In this document: piece after piece, positions 18,921 to 26,819 of the stretch | Position numbering within the stretch: the stretch's first letter is position 1 | How the letters are laid out: each line of letters opens with the position of its first letter | Origin: Roseomonas sp. KE2513 | GTDB lineage: Bacteria > Pseudomonadota > Alphaproteobacteria > Acetobacterales > Acetobacteraceae | Direction: 5' to 3' | Length of the DNA stretch: 64,000 bases | Assembly: GCF_016107305.1 (NCBI RefSeq) | Contig: NZ_RCVR01000004.1 | Span: 62,001 to 126,000 of the forward strand | Program-made: the position numbers and the translations under genes | The notes under the pieces: model-generated | Told to the model about the DNA's origin: nothing | Databases searched by the model: none | What the model saw: only the letters and a program-made list of their open reading frames with translations

Positions 18921-20124
18921 TGACGAGCCGCCCCAGCACCGCCGGGATGCGCGGAATCAGCCCCAGCTTCGACACGTCCGCTCCGGCCAGCAGCGGCACG
19001 GACATAGGCGGCACCCCCGCGCCCGAAACCTCGAGCTTGCCCAGCTCCTGCCCCTTCGCGATCGGCGCCGGCACCGGGCTATCATAGCGCAGCCGCACCT
19101 GCAGGCTGCGGCGCCACTGCTTCGGCAGGGTCAGCACCACGTCGCGCCCGCCCACCAGCGGCACCTTCAGCCGCTCCCCGAGATAGACCGGCGCCTCCTC
19201 GATCGTGTCCGAGGCGCGGAAGAGGGCCACGTTCTCGAACTCGCGGAAGGCCCATTCCATCAGGCGCTCGGTCTCCTCCCGCCGCGCGGCCATGCTCGAC
19301 AATCCGTTCACCACCAGGATCAGCCGCCGGTCGCCCCGCTTGGCCGTGCCGGTCAGGCCATAGCCCGCCTCGTCCGTGTGCCCGGTCTTGAGCCCGTCCG
19401 CCCCGGCAACACGGCCGAGGAGTGGGTTGCGGTTCTCCTGGGTGATGTTGTTCCAGACGAAACTCCGCTCCGAATAGATGCGGAAATTGTCGGGGAAGTC
19501 GCTGATCAGCCGTCGCGCAAGGATCGAGAGGTCCCGGCAGGTCATCCGGTGCTCTGGGTCCGGCCAGCCGGTCGCGTTGCGGAAGGTGCTGGCGGTCAGG
19601 CCGAGCTTGCGGCCGTAATCGTTCAGCATCTCCGCGAACTGCGTCTCGCTGCCCGCGATCCCTTCGGCGAGCACGATGCAGGCGTCATTGCCGGATTGGA
19701 TAATGACGCCGCGGATGAGGTCCTGCACCTTCACGCTGGTGCCGAGCTGGACGAACATCTTGCTGCCGCCCATCCGCCAGGCGCGCTCGCTGACCGGCAG
19801 CTCCTGCTCCATGGTCAGCCGGCCCTGCTTCAGCAGGTCGAACACGACGTAGATCGTCATCAGCTTCGACATGGAGGAGGGCGGCATCCGCTCGTCCGCG
19901 TTCTTCTCGAGCAGCACCGCGCCCGTGTCGGCGTCGATGATCAGCGCGAGCCGCGCGGCGGTGTCCACAGGACCCAGCGGCGTGCTCGCCGGGCTGCCTG
20001 GCGGCGGGGGCGCGGGCCCTCGGGCCGGCCGCGGTCGAGCCTGGGCCCTCGCCTCCTCGGACAGCACTCCCCCGGCAAGACCGAGGGCGGCGACCGCCCC
20101 GATCATGTCCCGACGCTTCGGCAT
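18910..20124 (-). CDS. D-alanyl-D-alanine carboxypeptidase (PBP5/6 type)
   Basis: Periplasmic serine DD-carboxypeptidase that trims pentapeptide stems, 404 residues from ATG 20124. The leader begins KRRDMIGAVAALGLAG, a twin-arginine-like signal, followed by a proline-rich linker. Catalytic motifs are SxxK at Ser84-Lys87 (SMSK), SGN in IIQSGNDA and KTG in GLKTGHTDEAG. The C-terminal beta-domain (PBP5_C) follows. Another 12 in-frame codons upstream (to 20160) are less likely. Confidence 0.95.
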   Translation of the reverse strand: MPKRRDMIGAVAALGLAGGVLSEEARAQARPRPARGPAPPPPGSPASTPLGPVDTAARLALIIDADTGAVLLEKNADERMPPSSMSKLMTIYVVFDLLKQGRLTMEQELPVSERAWRMGGSKMFVQLGTSVKVQDLIRGVIIQSGNDACIVLAEGIAGSETQFAEMLNDYGRKLGLTASTFRNATGWPDPEHRMTCRDLSILARRLISDFPDNFRIYSERSFVWNNITQENRNPLLGRVAGADGLKTGHTDEAGYGLTGTAKRGDRRLILVVNGLSSMAARREETERLMEWAFREFENVALFRASDTIEEAPVYLGERLKVPLVGGRDVVLTLPKQWRRSLQVRLRYDSPVPAPIAKGQELGKLEVSGAGVPPMSVPLLAGADVSKLGLIPRIPAVLGRLVSGA

Positions 20125-20172
20125 CTCTACGCCCCCAAATCCCCGCCGCCATCCAGGCACAGGCAGCGGCCC

Positions 20173-21081
20173 CTAGTCCACGGTGATCCGCGCCTCCGAT
20201 ACGCCAGCGCGCAGGGCGCCGTCGAGCGTCCTGTCGGCCTCGGCCGAATCGAGAAAGGGGCCGAGGCGCACGCGCCACTCCGGTTGCCGCGCCGGGCCGG
20301 TGGCCTCGATGCGCGCGCCGCCGAGGCGCGCGGCCTGCCGCTGCGCCGCGGCCCGGCTGGAGAAGCTGCTTCCCTCAACGAAGAGACGCCCAGGCGCCGG
20401 AGAGGCCTGAACCACCCGCTCCGGCAGCGTCGCGGCCGCGCTCGCCCTTCCCAGCCCCGTGTCGGACACTGCCAGAACGGGTTCCCTGCCCTCTCTCACC
20501 CGTTCGGCCTGCCTTGCGCCGGGGGGCGGCGCCAGGGTCTCACGCTCCACGCCCCCGGTCGGCGCCGCCTCGATCCGTGGGCGCAGCCCCTCCGGCACCG
20601 GCAGCCCCGCGGCCAACGCGCGCGAGGCATCGCCCTGCACCGCCAGCCGTACCTGGGCCGGCCGGCCGGGCGCGATGCCGAGGAGTTCGCCTGCGCGTCG
20701 GGACAGCTCCACCACCCGCCCGGGCTCGGCGGGGCCGCGGTCGTTCACCCTCACTTGAAGCGTGCGCCCGTTCTCGAGATTGGTCACTGCGACCACGGCC
20801 GGGAGCTGAAGCGTGCGATGGGCTGCCATGAGCGCGGCAGGGTCGTGCACCTCCCCATCGGCGGTCCGGCGCCCCGGCCGTGAGTCAGCCGCCACCGAGG
20901 CGAGACCCGCCTCGACGAGGCCGAAATCCTCGCGAGGGTAATACCAGCGGCCGCGCAGCTGATACGCCTCTCCGACCACGTAGCGCGGCTCTCCTGCCGG
21001 CGTAGGCGCCTCCGCGCTCCAGCAGCCGGCCAGGAGGATGAGCGGGAGAAGCCGTACCCCGCACGCCAGTCCGCGACTCAC
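20173..21081 (-). CDS. rlpA: RlpA family septal-ring lytic transglycosylase lipoprotein with SPOR domain
   Basis: 302-residue outer-membrane lipoprotein. A signal peptide ends in the lipobox LLAGC. The double-psi beta-barrel RlpA domain (about 35-125) carries ASVAADSRPGRRTADGE, AAHRTLQLPAVVAVTNLENGR and VRVNDRGPAEPGRVVELSRRA. A C-terminal SPOR domain (about 225-300) should bind denuded septal glycan. RlpA enzymes cleave naked glycan strands during division. The start overlaps the mltB stop by 4 bp. Confidence 0.94.
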   Translation of the reverse strand: MSRGLACGVRLLPLILLAGCWSAEAPTPAGEPRYVVGEAYQLRGRWYYPREDFGLVEAGLASVAADSRPGRRTADGEVHDPAALMAAHRTLQLPAVVAVTNLENGRTLQVRVNDRGPAEPGRVVELSRRAGELLGIAPGRPAQVRLAVQGDASRALAAGLPVPEGLRPRIEAAPTGGVERETLAPPPGARQAERVREGREPVLAVSDTGLGRASAAATLPERVVQASPAPGRLFVEGSSFSSRAAAQRQAARLGGARIEATGPARQPEWRVRLGPFLDSAEADRTLDGALRAGVSEARITVD

Positions 21082-22052
21082 GCCACTCGGTCCGAGAGCA
21101 GCCCGACCGCCAGCGCGTAGAAGTTGGAGGGGTTATACCGCCGGATGGCATTGAAGTTGGCGAGGACGAGGAAAGCCTGGGTGCCGCCGTTCGGCAGCCC
21201 GGGGATCAGTACCGCCGCGCCTGTGTCGCTCGCCGGAAGGGCCGTGCCGTCGGTGAAGGCGAGGCCCTGCCGCGCCCATTCCCGCAGCGGACGGACGTTC
21301 TCCCGCGTGGCGGTGGCGGTGTCGAAGCCCTCCGGCAGCCGCACCTCGCGCCCCCAGCGCTCCTCCTCCTGCCAGCCGGAGCGGGCGAGATAATTGGCGA
21401 TGGAGCCCAGCGCGTCCGCCCGGCTGTCCCAGATATCCTTCCGCCCGTCGCCGTCTGCATCTACCGCCAGGCGCTCGAAGCTGGTCGGCATGAATTGCGG
21501 CTGCCCCATGGCACCGGCCCAGGAGCCCCGCATGCGCTCCGGCGTGACATGCCCAGCCTCGATGATGCGGAGCGCCGAAATCAGCTCGCCTCGGAAATAG
21601 GCCGCTCTCCGGCCGTCCCAGGCGAGAGTCGCCAGGGCCTCCACCACGCCGAAGCCGCCGGTGTTCGTGCCGTAATTCGTCTCCATGCCCCAGATGGCTA
21701 CAATGACCCGGCCGGGCACGCGGAAGCGGGCCTGCAGCGAGTCGAGGAGCGCGCGGTTGTCGGCATAGGCACGACGGCCATTGTCGATCCGCACTTGGCT
21801 GACGATGCGGTCCCGGTACGCCTCCCAGGTGAGGCTGCTCTCGGGCTGGCGCCGATCGAGCTCGATCACGCGGTCGACCGGGCGGACGCTGCCGAGCGCC
21901 CGCTGAAGGGTCGCCGCCGAGATCCCGGCTCGCCGCGCCTCCGCCCGCACTCCGTCGAGGAAGCTGTCGAACCCCTCTGTCTGCGCGAGCGCCGGTCTTG
22001 CCAGCGTCAGGAGGGCAAAGGTGAGGACGGACCGGCGGCCGGGGCGGTTCAT
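21078..22052 (-). CDS. mltB: Lytic murein transglycosylase, MltB family
   Basis: 324-residue peptidoglycan lytic transglycosylase. A signal sequence (NRPGRRSVLTFALLTLARPALAQ) with a twin-arginine-like start is followed by the SLT/MltB fold: GMETNYGTNTGGFGVVEALATLA with the catalytic Glu, GAMGQPQFMPTSF and DADGDGRKDIWDSRADALGSIANYL. ATG 22052 is chosen because the upstream 53 in-frame codons lack a leader-like character. Together with rlpA and the carboxypeptidase it forms a cell-wall cluster. Confidence 0.93.
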   Translation of the reverse strand: MNRPGRRSVLTFALLTLARPALAQTEGFDSFLDGVRAEARRAGISAATLQRALGSVRPVDRVIELDRRQPESSLTWEAYRDRIVSQVRIDNGRRAYADNRALLDSLQARFRVPGRVIVAIWGMETNYGTNTGGFGVVEALATLAWDGRRAAYFRGELISALRIIEAGHVTPERMRGSWAGAMGQPQFMPTSFERLAVDADGDGRKDIWDSRADALGSIANYLARSGWQEEERWGREVRLPEGFDTATATRENVRPLREWARQGLAFTDGTALPASDTGAAVLIPGLPNGGTQAFLVLANFNAIRRYNPSNFYALAVGLLSDRVA

Positions 22053-22557
22053 GCCGGCAGAGGTGCCATTTCCAGTCGCCCGGGGCAACGGAAGCCTCCG
22101 CCTCGCGCGAACTTCACAGCCGTTCAAGCGACGGAACGGCTCGCTCCGGTGCCTGGGCCTACCGCGGGTGGTTTCCATGGCAGTGCCACGGGTGTAACCC
22201 GCAACACGCACGGTGCCGCACAGGCGCTGTGCCCGCCTGTCCGGATGGGTGGCCGAGTGGTCTATGGCAGCGGTCTTGAAAGTGCGCCCCGAGAGGGCGA
22301 TGGAACGGAGGTTACGAGAGTAACTGCTACTAGGTCTATGTAGCTAAAGCAGCGCCTTACCTACGGCCGAAAGGCCAAGGGGACACCAGCATGGCGTGAA
22401 AAGGCCGACGAGGGGTAGTCGCGAACCCCTGCCGAGTCGGTCAGCTAACTCGGATATGGTGAAGGTTACACTACTTGAACCCAAATCTCTTGCACCGGGA
22501 GTACCGACCTGAGGGGGAAAGCGACTGTCACCCCCGCCTGCCTGTTCGTGATGAGGT

Positions 22558-22564
22558 TTTCAAG
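22558..22564 (+). other. EBS1 of the group II intron
   Basis: TTTCAAG lies in the loop of a hairpin with arms GTGATG (22548-22553) and CATCAC (22565-22570). It is the exact reverse complement of CTTGAAA at 22275-22281, the last seven bases of the 5' exon. This is the expected EBS1-IBS1 recognition that defines the 5' splice site and the DNA target. The target is the whole anticodon loop of the tRNA. Confidence 0.8.
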
Positions 22565-22767
22565 CATCACGAAGGACCTCAGCAGGGTGCGCCTCAGAAT
22601 GAGGATACGAGGGATGAGTTGGGCACCTAAGTCCGGGGACCGTACCATCGCTAACAGGGGGATCACCTAAGGGGAGCAATCCCTAGAACCGCCCTCTCAC
22701 TAAGGAGGCGGAGGAAGCCAGAGGGCTTCTGGTGACGGAGTGTTCGTATTACTGGTCCACTGGAGAC

Positions 22768-22857
22768 GGAGGGTTGGCAGAGTGGTCGATTGCTCCCGAC
22801 TTGAAATCGGGCGAAGCTGCGAGGCTTCCGTGGGTTCGAATCCCACACCCTCCTCCA
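22768..22857 (+). tRNA. Second complete tRNA-Ser(UGA), nested inside the group II intron
   Basis: A full 90-nt cloverleaf can be folded: acceptor GGAGGGT/ACCCTCC, D-arm GCAGAGTGGTCGATTGC, anticodon stem CCCGA/TCGGG with loop CTTGAAA (anticodon TGA at 22802-22804), long variable arm GAAGC/GCTTC, and T-arm GTGGG-TTCGAAT-CCCAC. Discriminator T and an encoded CCA (22855-22857) follow. Acceptor, anticodon stem and variable arm differ from the interrupted host tRNA, so it is not a duplicate of it; the T-arm is identical. It lies between intron domains I-III and the maturase gene. Confidence 0.93.
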
Positions 22858-22898
22858 TGGCCTCTGCCATGGTCCCTTCTGTGGATGTGGCCGGGGTA

Positions 22899-24836
22899 AT
22901 GCCCGGCGAACAGGAAGGAACACAGGTACACACGCCACAAGAAGACCTTGGATCACCCGAGATGGGTGACAAAGTCCTTGGAAGACTTGAGGCACTTCGT
23001 AAGGCAAACGGGAACTCAGCCTGGGTAAACCACGACCTCTATCGCCTCATGTTCAAGCCTGGCTTGTATGTGGTGGCTTACGAGAGGATCAAAAGCAGCC
23101 CGGGTAACATGACCCCTGGTGCGGATAAGCAAACCCTGGACGGATTCTCGATGCACAACATCGAGAAGATCGTCTCTGAGATGCGGAACGAATCGTTCCA
23201 ATTTTCTAGGGCACGCCGTGTCCAAATTCCGAAGCCGAACGGCGGCAAGCGTCCTCTTGGGATCGCACCGCCCAAGGAAAAGGTTGTTCAAGAAGCGATC
23301 CGCATCATTCTGGAAAGCATCTACGACAGCCCTCACGGTAGCTCATTCAGCAACCTGAGCTTTGGATTCCGCAGGGGAATGGGTCCTCATTCAGCGCTGA
23401 AGCACATCGATACAAACTGGCACGGGACCACATGGTTTATCGAAGGAGATATCAAAGGCTGCTTCGACAACATCGACCATCATCGGCTGATCGAGATTCT
23501 TCAAAAGAGAATCTCTGATCAAAGGTTCCTGAACCTGATCTGGAAGGCGCTAACCGCTGGGTACCTTGAATTCAAAACCCCGGTGAACAGCGTCATAGGG
23601 ACTCCCCAAGGCAGTATTATCTCTCCCATCCTCGCGAACATATACATGCACGAGCTTGATGTGTATGTAGAAGGTCTCCGTCGGAAATACGAGAGGAACG
23701 CTGCACGGGAATATAGCCCTGAATACGCGGAGAACTTTAATGCGTTGCGTCGGGCTCGGAGGAGGCTGGTAAAGGCCGATACCGAAGAGAAGAAGCTGGT
23801 CGCGGACGAAATTCGGCGGTTGAAGCAAATCTCAACTACCCTACCAACGTTTAAGGATGATTCGCGGGCTATCCGGGTCAAATACGTTAGGTACGCAGAT
23901 GACTGGTTGATCGGGTTGGCGGGACGAAAGGAGTTGGCTAACAGTATCCGGGACGAGGTGGAAACCTTCCTCGCAACGGATCTCAAGCTGACCCTCAGTC
24001 GGGAAAAGACCCATATACGGCATGCGAAAACCGAGGAGGCGTTTTTCCTCGGGACACGCATTAAGTGTGGGTCAACTACACCGCGGGTTATTACGTACAC
24101 CCGGACACGGGGAGACGTTACCTCGCACGTCACGAAGAGAACCACCAACGGGGTGATGCGCCTGTTTGCGCCTGTACCTCGCCTTGTGACCCGCCTGGCT
24201 GACAAGGGCTACTGTACCCCCGAAGGCGTGCCAATCTCGAAACCGGCTATGTCGGTGCTAGAGGATGCACGTATAATCGAAGAGTACAACGCCGTTCTAA
24301 CCGGCTACCTGAACTACTACAGCTTTGCCGCAAATCGGTCGAGGCTGAGGAGGGTCGCATACATTCTCCAGTTCAGCGCTGCTAAGACCCTTGCTCACAG
24401 GCACCAGATGTCGATGAAGCGTGTTTTCGCCAAGCATGGAGCAAAGCTGAACATTACGGTGAATCAGGCTGACGGGACAGCAAAGTATGTTGCCCTGAAG
24501 TACCCCACCGACTGGAAAGCAAAGACCACAGCTTTTCTCGTTAACGCGGGAGCCGACGCTCTGGACATTCTGAATGTTCAGACGAATTATCGCACACGAA
24601 CGAAGCTGGGGGCTAAATGCTGCATCTGCGGCTTAGACAACAACGTTGAAATGCACCACGTGCGACATATCCGGAAAGGTGGGGTAAACCCCTTGCACGG
24701 GTTTGATCGGGTCATGGCCAACCTAAACCGGAAACAAATCCCGGTATGTGGGGCATGCCACGACGAGATCCATGCAGGCCGGTATGACGGGAAATCCTTA
24801 TCAGATTTCTCTGACCCGCATCTTGCAGCACGTTGA
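22899..24836 (+). CDS. ltrA: Group II intron reverse transcriptase/maturase with HNH endonuclease
   Basis: Intron-encoded protein of 645 residues from ATG 22899, needed for splicing and retrohoming. The RT domain has VNHDLYRLMFKPGLYVVAYERIK, PKPNGGKRPLGIAPPKEKVVQEAIR, EGDIKGCFDNIDH, GTPQGSIISPILANIYMHELD and the catalytic YADD near residue 332. A maturase (X) domain follows (NYYSFAANRSRLRRVAYIL). The C-terminal HNH domain has paired cysteines (CCICG, VCGACHDEIH) and MHHVRHIRKGG. The start is uncertain: in-frame ATGs at 22857 (sharing the A of the nested tRNA CCA), 22869 and 22962 are alternatives. Confidence 0.94.
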   Translation: MPGEQEGTQVHTPQEDLGSPEMGDKVLGRLEALRKANGNSAWVNHDLYRLMFKPGLYVVAYERIKSSPGNMTPGADKQTLDGFSMHNIEKIVSEMRNESFQFSRARRVQIPKPNGGKRPLGIAPPKEKVVQEAIRIILESIYDSPHGSSFSNLSFGFRRGMGPHSALKHIDTNWHGTTWFIEGDIKGCFDNIDHHRLIEILQKRISDQRFLNLIWKALTAGYLEFKTPVNSVIGTPQGSIISPILANIYMHELDVYVEGLRRKYERNAAREYSPEYAENFNALRRARRRLVKADTEEKKLVADEIRRLKQISTTLPTFKDDSRAIRVKYVRYADDWLIGLAGRKELANSIRDEVETFLATDLKLTLSREKTHIRHAKTEEAFFLGTRIKCGSTTPRVITYTRTRGDVTSHVTKRTTNGVMRLFAPVPRLVTRLADKGYCTPEGVPISKPAMSVLEDARIIEEYNAVLTGYLNYYSFAANRSRLRRVAYILQFSAAKTLAHRHQMSMKRVFAKHGAKLNITVNQADGTAKYVALKYPTDWKAKTTAFLVNAGADALDILNVQTNYRTRTKLGAKCCICGLDNNVEMHHVRHIRKGGVNPLHGFDRVMANLNRKQIPVCGACHDEIHAGRYDGKSLSDFSDPHLAAR

Positions 24837-24854
24837 GAACGAAGATGTACTGGA

Positions 24855-24888
24855 GAGCCGGATGCTTGGAAACTTGCAAGTCCGGTTC
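24855..24888 (+). other. Group II intron domain V (catalytic core)
   Basis: A 34-nt segment 18 bp after the maturase stop, the standard domain V length. The basal helix GAGCCGG/CCGGTTC is well paired and includes the AGC catalytic triad near its 5' end. A GAAA tetraloop-like centre is present, but the distal helix is imperfect as drawn by eye. Its position next to a domain VI-like stem and the exon junction supports an intact ribozyme. Confidence 0.75.
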
Positions 24889-24988
24889 GGGAAGAGGCTG
24901 TTGAGTGCCTGCTGGGTCTCGGCAGTCCACTTCACACCGCCGTGGGGGCAACCTCACCGTGGGTTCGAATCCCACCCCATCCGCCATT

Positions 24989-25017
24989 CCGGTCCAGGCG
25001 AGGCGCACCGGACCGTT
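24989..25017 (+). terminator. Possible hairpin terminator after tRNA-Ser
   Basis: CGGTCC (from 24991) and GGACCG (ending at 25016) can pair 3 bp downstream of the tRNA CCA end, followed by a short TTCCT. The stem is only six pairs and the T-run is poor, so termination here is weakly supported. Confidence 0.3.
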
Positions 25018-25121
25018 CCTGCGGAAGCCCGCCGCCTTGCTGAGCGCGGGCGGTGCTGGTCTATTCCTCCCACGCCGCCCAGGACGCCGGCGCAAGCTGG
25101 GGAGGGGCAAGGCCCGACCGC

Positions 25122-25925
25122 ATGACCACACACCCGATCATCGACTGTCACTTTCATCTCTACACGACGGACATGCCGCGCGTGGCCAGTGCCTGGCACC
25201 AGCCGCCCTTCGACGCCACGCCGGAGGGTTTTCTCGAGACCATGGACGCGCACGGCGTCACCTTCGGCGTCATCGCTGCCGCCAGCATGTACGGCGAGTA
25301 CAACGACTACACGATCCGCGCGACGCGCCGGCACAAGCGCCTGCGCGGCACCGTCATCCTCCCGCCCGAGGCGGATTTCTACCGCATGGAGAGGATGAAG
25401 GAGGACGGCATCGTTGGCATCCGGATCTTCTACCGGCACGTCGCCAGCCCACCCGACCTGAAATCCCCTGAATACCGCCGCCTGCTCCGCCGCGTGCGGG
25501 ACCTAGACTGGCACGTGCACGTCCTCGCCGAGAGCCACGACCTGCCCGCGGTGATCGAGGGCGTGGAGGAGGCAGGCGTGAAGCTCGTGATCGACCATTT
25601 CGGGCGCCCGGACCCCGCCGAAGGCGTGAACTCGCCAGGCTTCAAGGCCATGCTCGCAGCGGTCGAGCGCGGCAATACCTGGGTGAAGATCTCGGCAGGC
25701 TACCGCATGCCCTCGCCAGAGGCGGCGCGCGACTACGCGGCCGCCCTGCTGCGCGTCGCCGGCGGCGAGCGCCTCGTCTGGGGAAGCGACTGGCCCTTCG
25801 CTGCCTTTGAGGACCGCGTGACCTACGCCGACGCCGTCGCCACCCTCGCCGAATGGGTGCCCGACGAGCGGGTCCGCCAGCAGATCGCCGGCGAAACCCC
25901 GCTCCGACTCTATTTCAGCGACTGA
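25122..25925 (+). CDS. Amidohydrolase family protein (TIM-barrel)
   Basis: 267-residue amidohydrolase-2 type enzyme, the group that includes lactonases and decarboxylases acting on ring-cleavage products. The metal-site start IIDCHFHLYTTD gives HxH, followed by HVHVLAES, VIDHFGRP and the C-terminal WGSDWPF. ATG 25122 is preferred over the in-frame extension at 25053 because family members begin just before the HxH strand. It converges with and overlaps the next amidohydrolase gene by 16 bp. The substrate is unknown. Confidence 0.88.
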   Translation: MTTHPIIDCHFHLYTTDMPRVASAWHQPPFDATPEGFLETMDAHGVTFGVIAAASMYGEYNDYTIRATRRHKRLRGTVILPPEADFYRMERMKEDGIVGIRIFYRHVASPPDLKSPEYRRLLRRVRDLDWHVHVLAESHDLPAVIEGVEEAGVKLVIDHFGRPDPAEGVNSPGFKAMLAAVERGNTWVKISAGYRMPSPEAARDYAAALLRVAGGERLVWGSDWPFAAFEDRVTYADAVATLAEWVPDERVRQQIAGETPLRLYFSD

Positions 25926-26815
25926 GGCCGGTCAGCCCCCTTCGGCGAAGGAAAGTCGTAAAGCGCCCGCGCCTGCTCCGAGAGGATGCGGTCGCGCACC
26001 GCCTCATCCGGCACCCATTCGAGCATGAGGTCCAGCAGGTCACCGTCATTGGGCATGACGCGGCCCACCATGTTCACATGCGGCCAGTCCGAACCCCAGA
26101 CCAGCCGTTCCGGCGCATGGGCCACCAGCGCCTGCGCAATCGGCGTAACGGAGGGGTAGGGAAAGTCCTCTTTCGTGCAGCGCATCGGGCCGGATATCCG
26201 CACCCACACGCGTCCGGTGTCGAGCATCCGCAGCAAGGTCCGGAAGGCCGGTTGATCGGTTCCCCCCGCCGCTGGAATGGCTGCGAAATGGTCGAGAACG
26301 ATGCGCCCGGGCAGCGCGAGCAGGCGCTCCGCGAAGCTCTCCAACTCGCCCTGGCCGGGGTAGAACTGGGTCACCCAGCCCAGCTCGGCTGCCATGGCGC
26401 CTACGCGCTCGGAGATCTGCGGCAGGTGCGTGCCGTGGCGCGGACTGACGAATCGGGTGCCGCGCACGCCCAGCCCGTGCAGTCGCTCCATTTCCGCCAT
26501 CGCTGTCTCCGCGGGCAGCAGCGCCACGCCGCGGAAGCGATCGGGGAAGCGCCGCAGTGTGTCGCAGAGGTGACGCGTGTCCATCCCGTACCCCCCGCCG
26601 CTCACGATGACGGCGTGGTCCAGCCCGAGGATGTCCTGGATGCGGATGGACTCCTCTGGCAGCATGTCCTCGGAAACGTATTTGCTCCCGGGGTCGAAAG
26701 GGTACTTGCTGGCGGGTCCGAAGAGATGGATCTGGCAGTCCACGGAGCCGGGTGGGCAGCGCAGCTTCGGCGTCTTTGGGTTCGGGTCCGGCGGGGGCGT
26801 CAGCGGCGGGCTCAT
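25910..26815 (-). CDS. Amidohydrolase family protein (LigI-like), QxH in place of HxH
   Basis: 301-residue TIM-barrel hydrolase resembling 2-pyrone-4,6-dicarboxylate lactonase (LigI) and related sugar-lactone hydrolases. Recognisable segments are VDCQIHLFGPASKYPFDP, RGTRFVSPRHGTH, IVLDHFAAIP and ERLVWGSDWPHVNM. The canonical first metal/substrate histidine is Gln here, as can occur in metal-independent members. ATG 26815 is chosen because the longer frame runs into the neighbouring receptor gene. It lies 4 bp downstream of the Bug receptor gene, suggesting a shared transcript and a carboxylic-acid substrate. Confidence 0.87.
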   Translation of the reverse strand: MSPPLTPPPDPNPKTPKLRCPPGSVDCQIHLFGPASKYPFDPGSKYVSEDMLPEESIRIQDILGLDHAVIVSGGGYGMDTRHLCDTLRRFPDRFRGVALLPAETAMAEMERLHGLGVRGTRFVSPRHGTHLPQISERVGAMAAELGWVTQFYPGQGELESFAERLLALPGRIVLDHFAAIPAAGGTDQPAFRTLLRMLDTGRVWVRISGPMRCTKEDFPYPSVTPIAQALVAHAPERLVWGSDWPHVNMVGRVMPNDGDLLDLMLEWVPDEAVRDRILSEQARALYDFPSPKGADRPQSLK

Positions 26816-26819
26816 TCTT

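Larger units (their letters stand above)
22282..24935 (+). mobile_element. Group II intron (2,654 bp) inserted in tRNA-Ser(UGA)
   Basis: The element begins with the group II consensus GTGCG (22282) and ends with ...CTTCAC, fitting the AY 3' end. Domain I spans roughly the first 450 bp. An exon-binding hairpin, a 34-nt domain V and a domain VI-like stem (about 24889-24935) are identifiable. Domain IV holds a complete tRNA gene and the maturase ORF. Base composition is visibly AT-richer than the flanking genes, which indicates horizontal arrival. The exact IIA/IIB class and the branch-point A were not resolved by eye. Confidence 0.93.
22243..24986 (+). tRNA. tRNA-Ser(UGA), split by a group II intron (exons 22243-22281 and 24936-24986)
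   Basis: Joining the two exons gives a 90-nt class II tRNA. The acceptor stem GGATGGG (22243-22249) pairs perfectly with CCCATCC (24976-24982), followed by discriminator G and an encoded CCA (24984-24986). The anticodon stem GCGGT pairs with ACCGC across the insertion; loop CTTGAAA gives anticodon TGA. The variable arm is long (GTGGG/CTCAC), and the T-arm is GTGGG-TTCGAAT-CCCAC. The break falls after nucleotide 38, at the 3' end of the anticodon loop. A mature tRNA therefore requires exact splicing. Confidence 0.93.
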
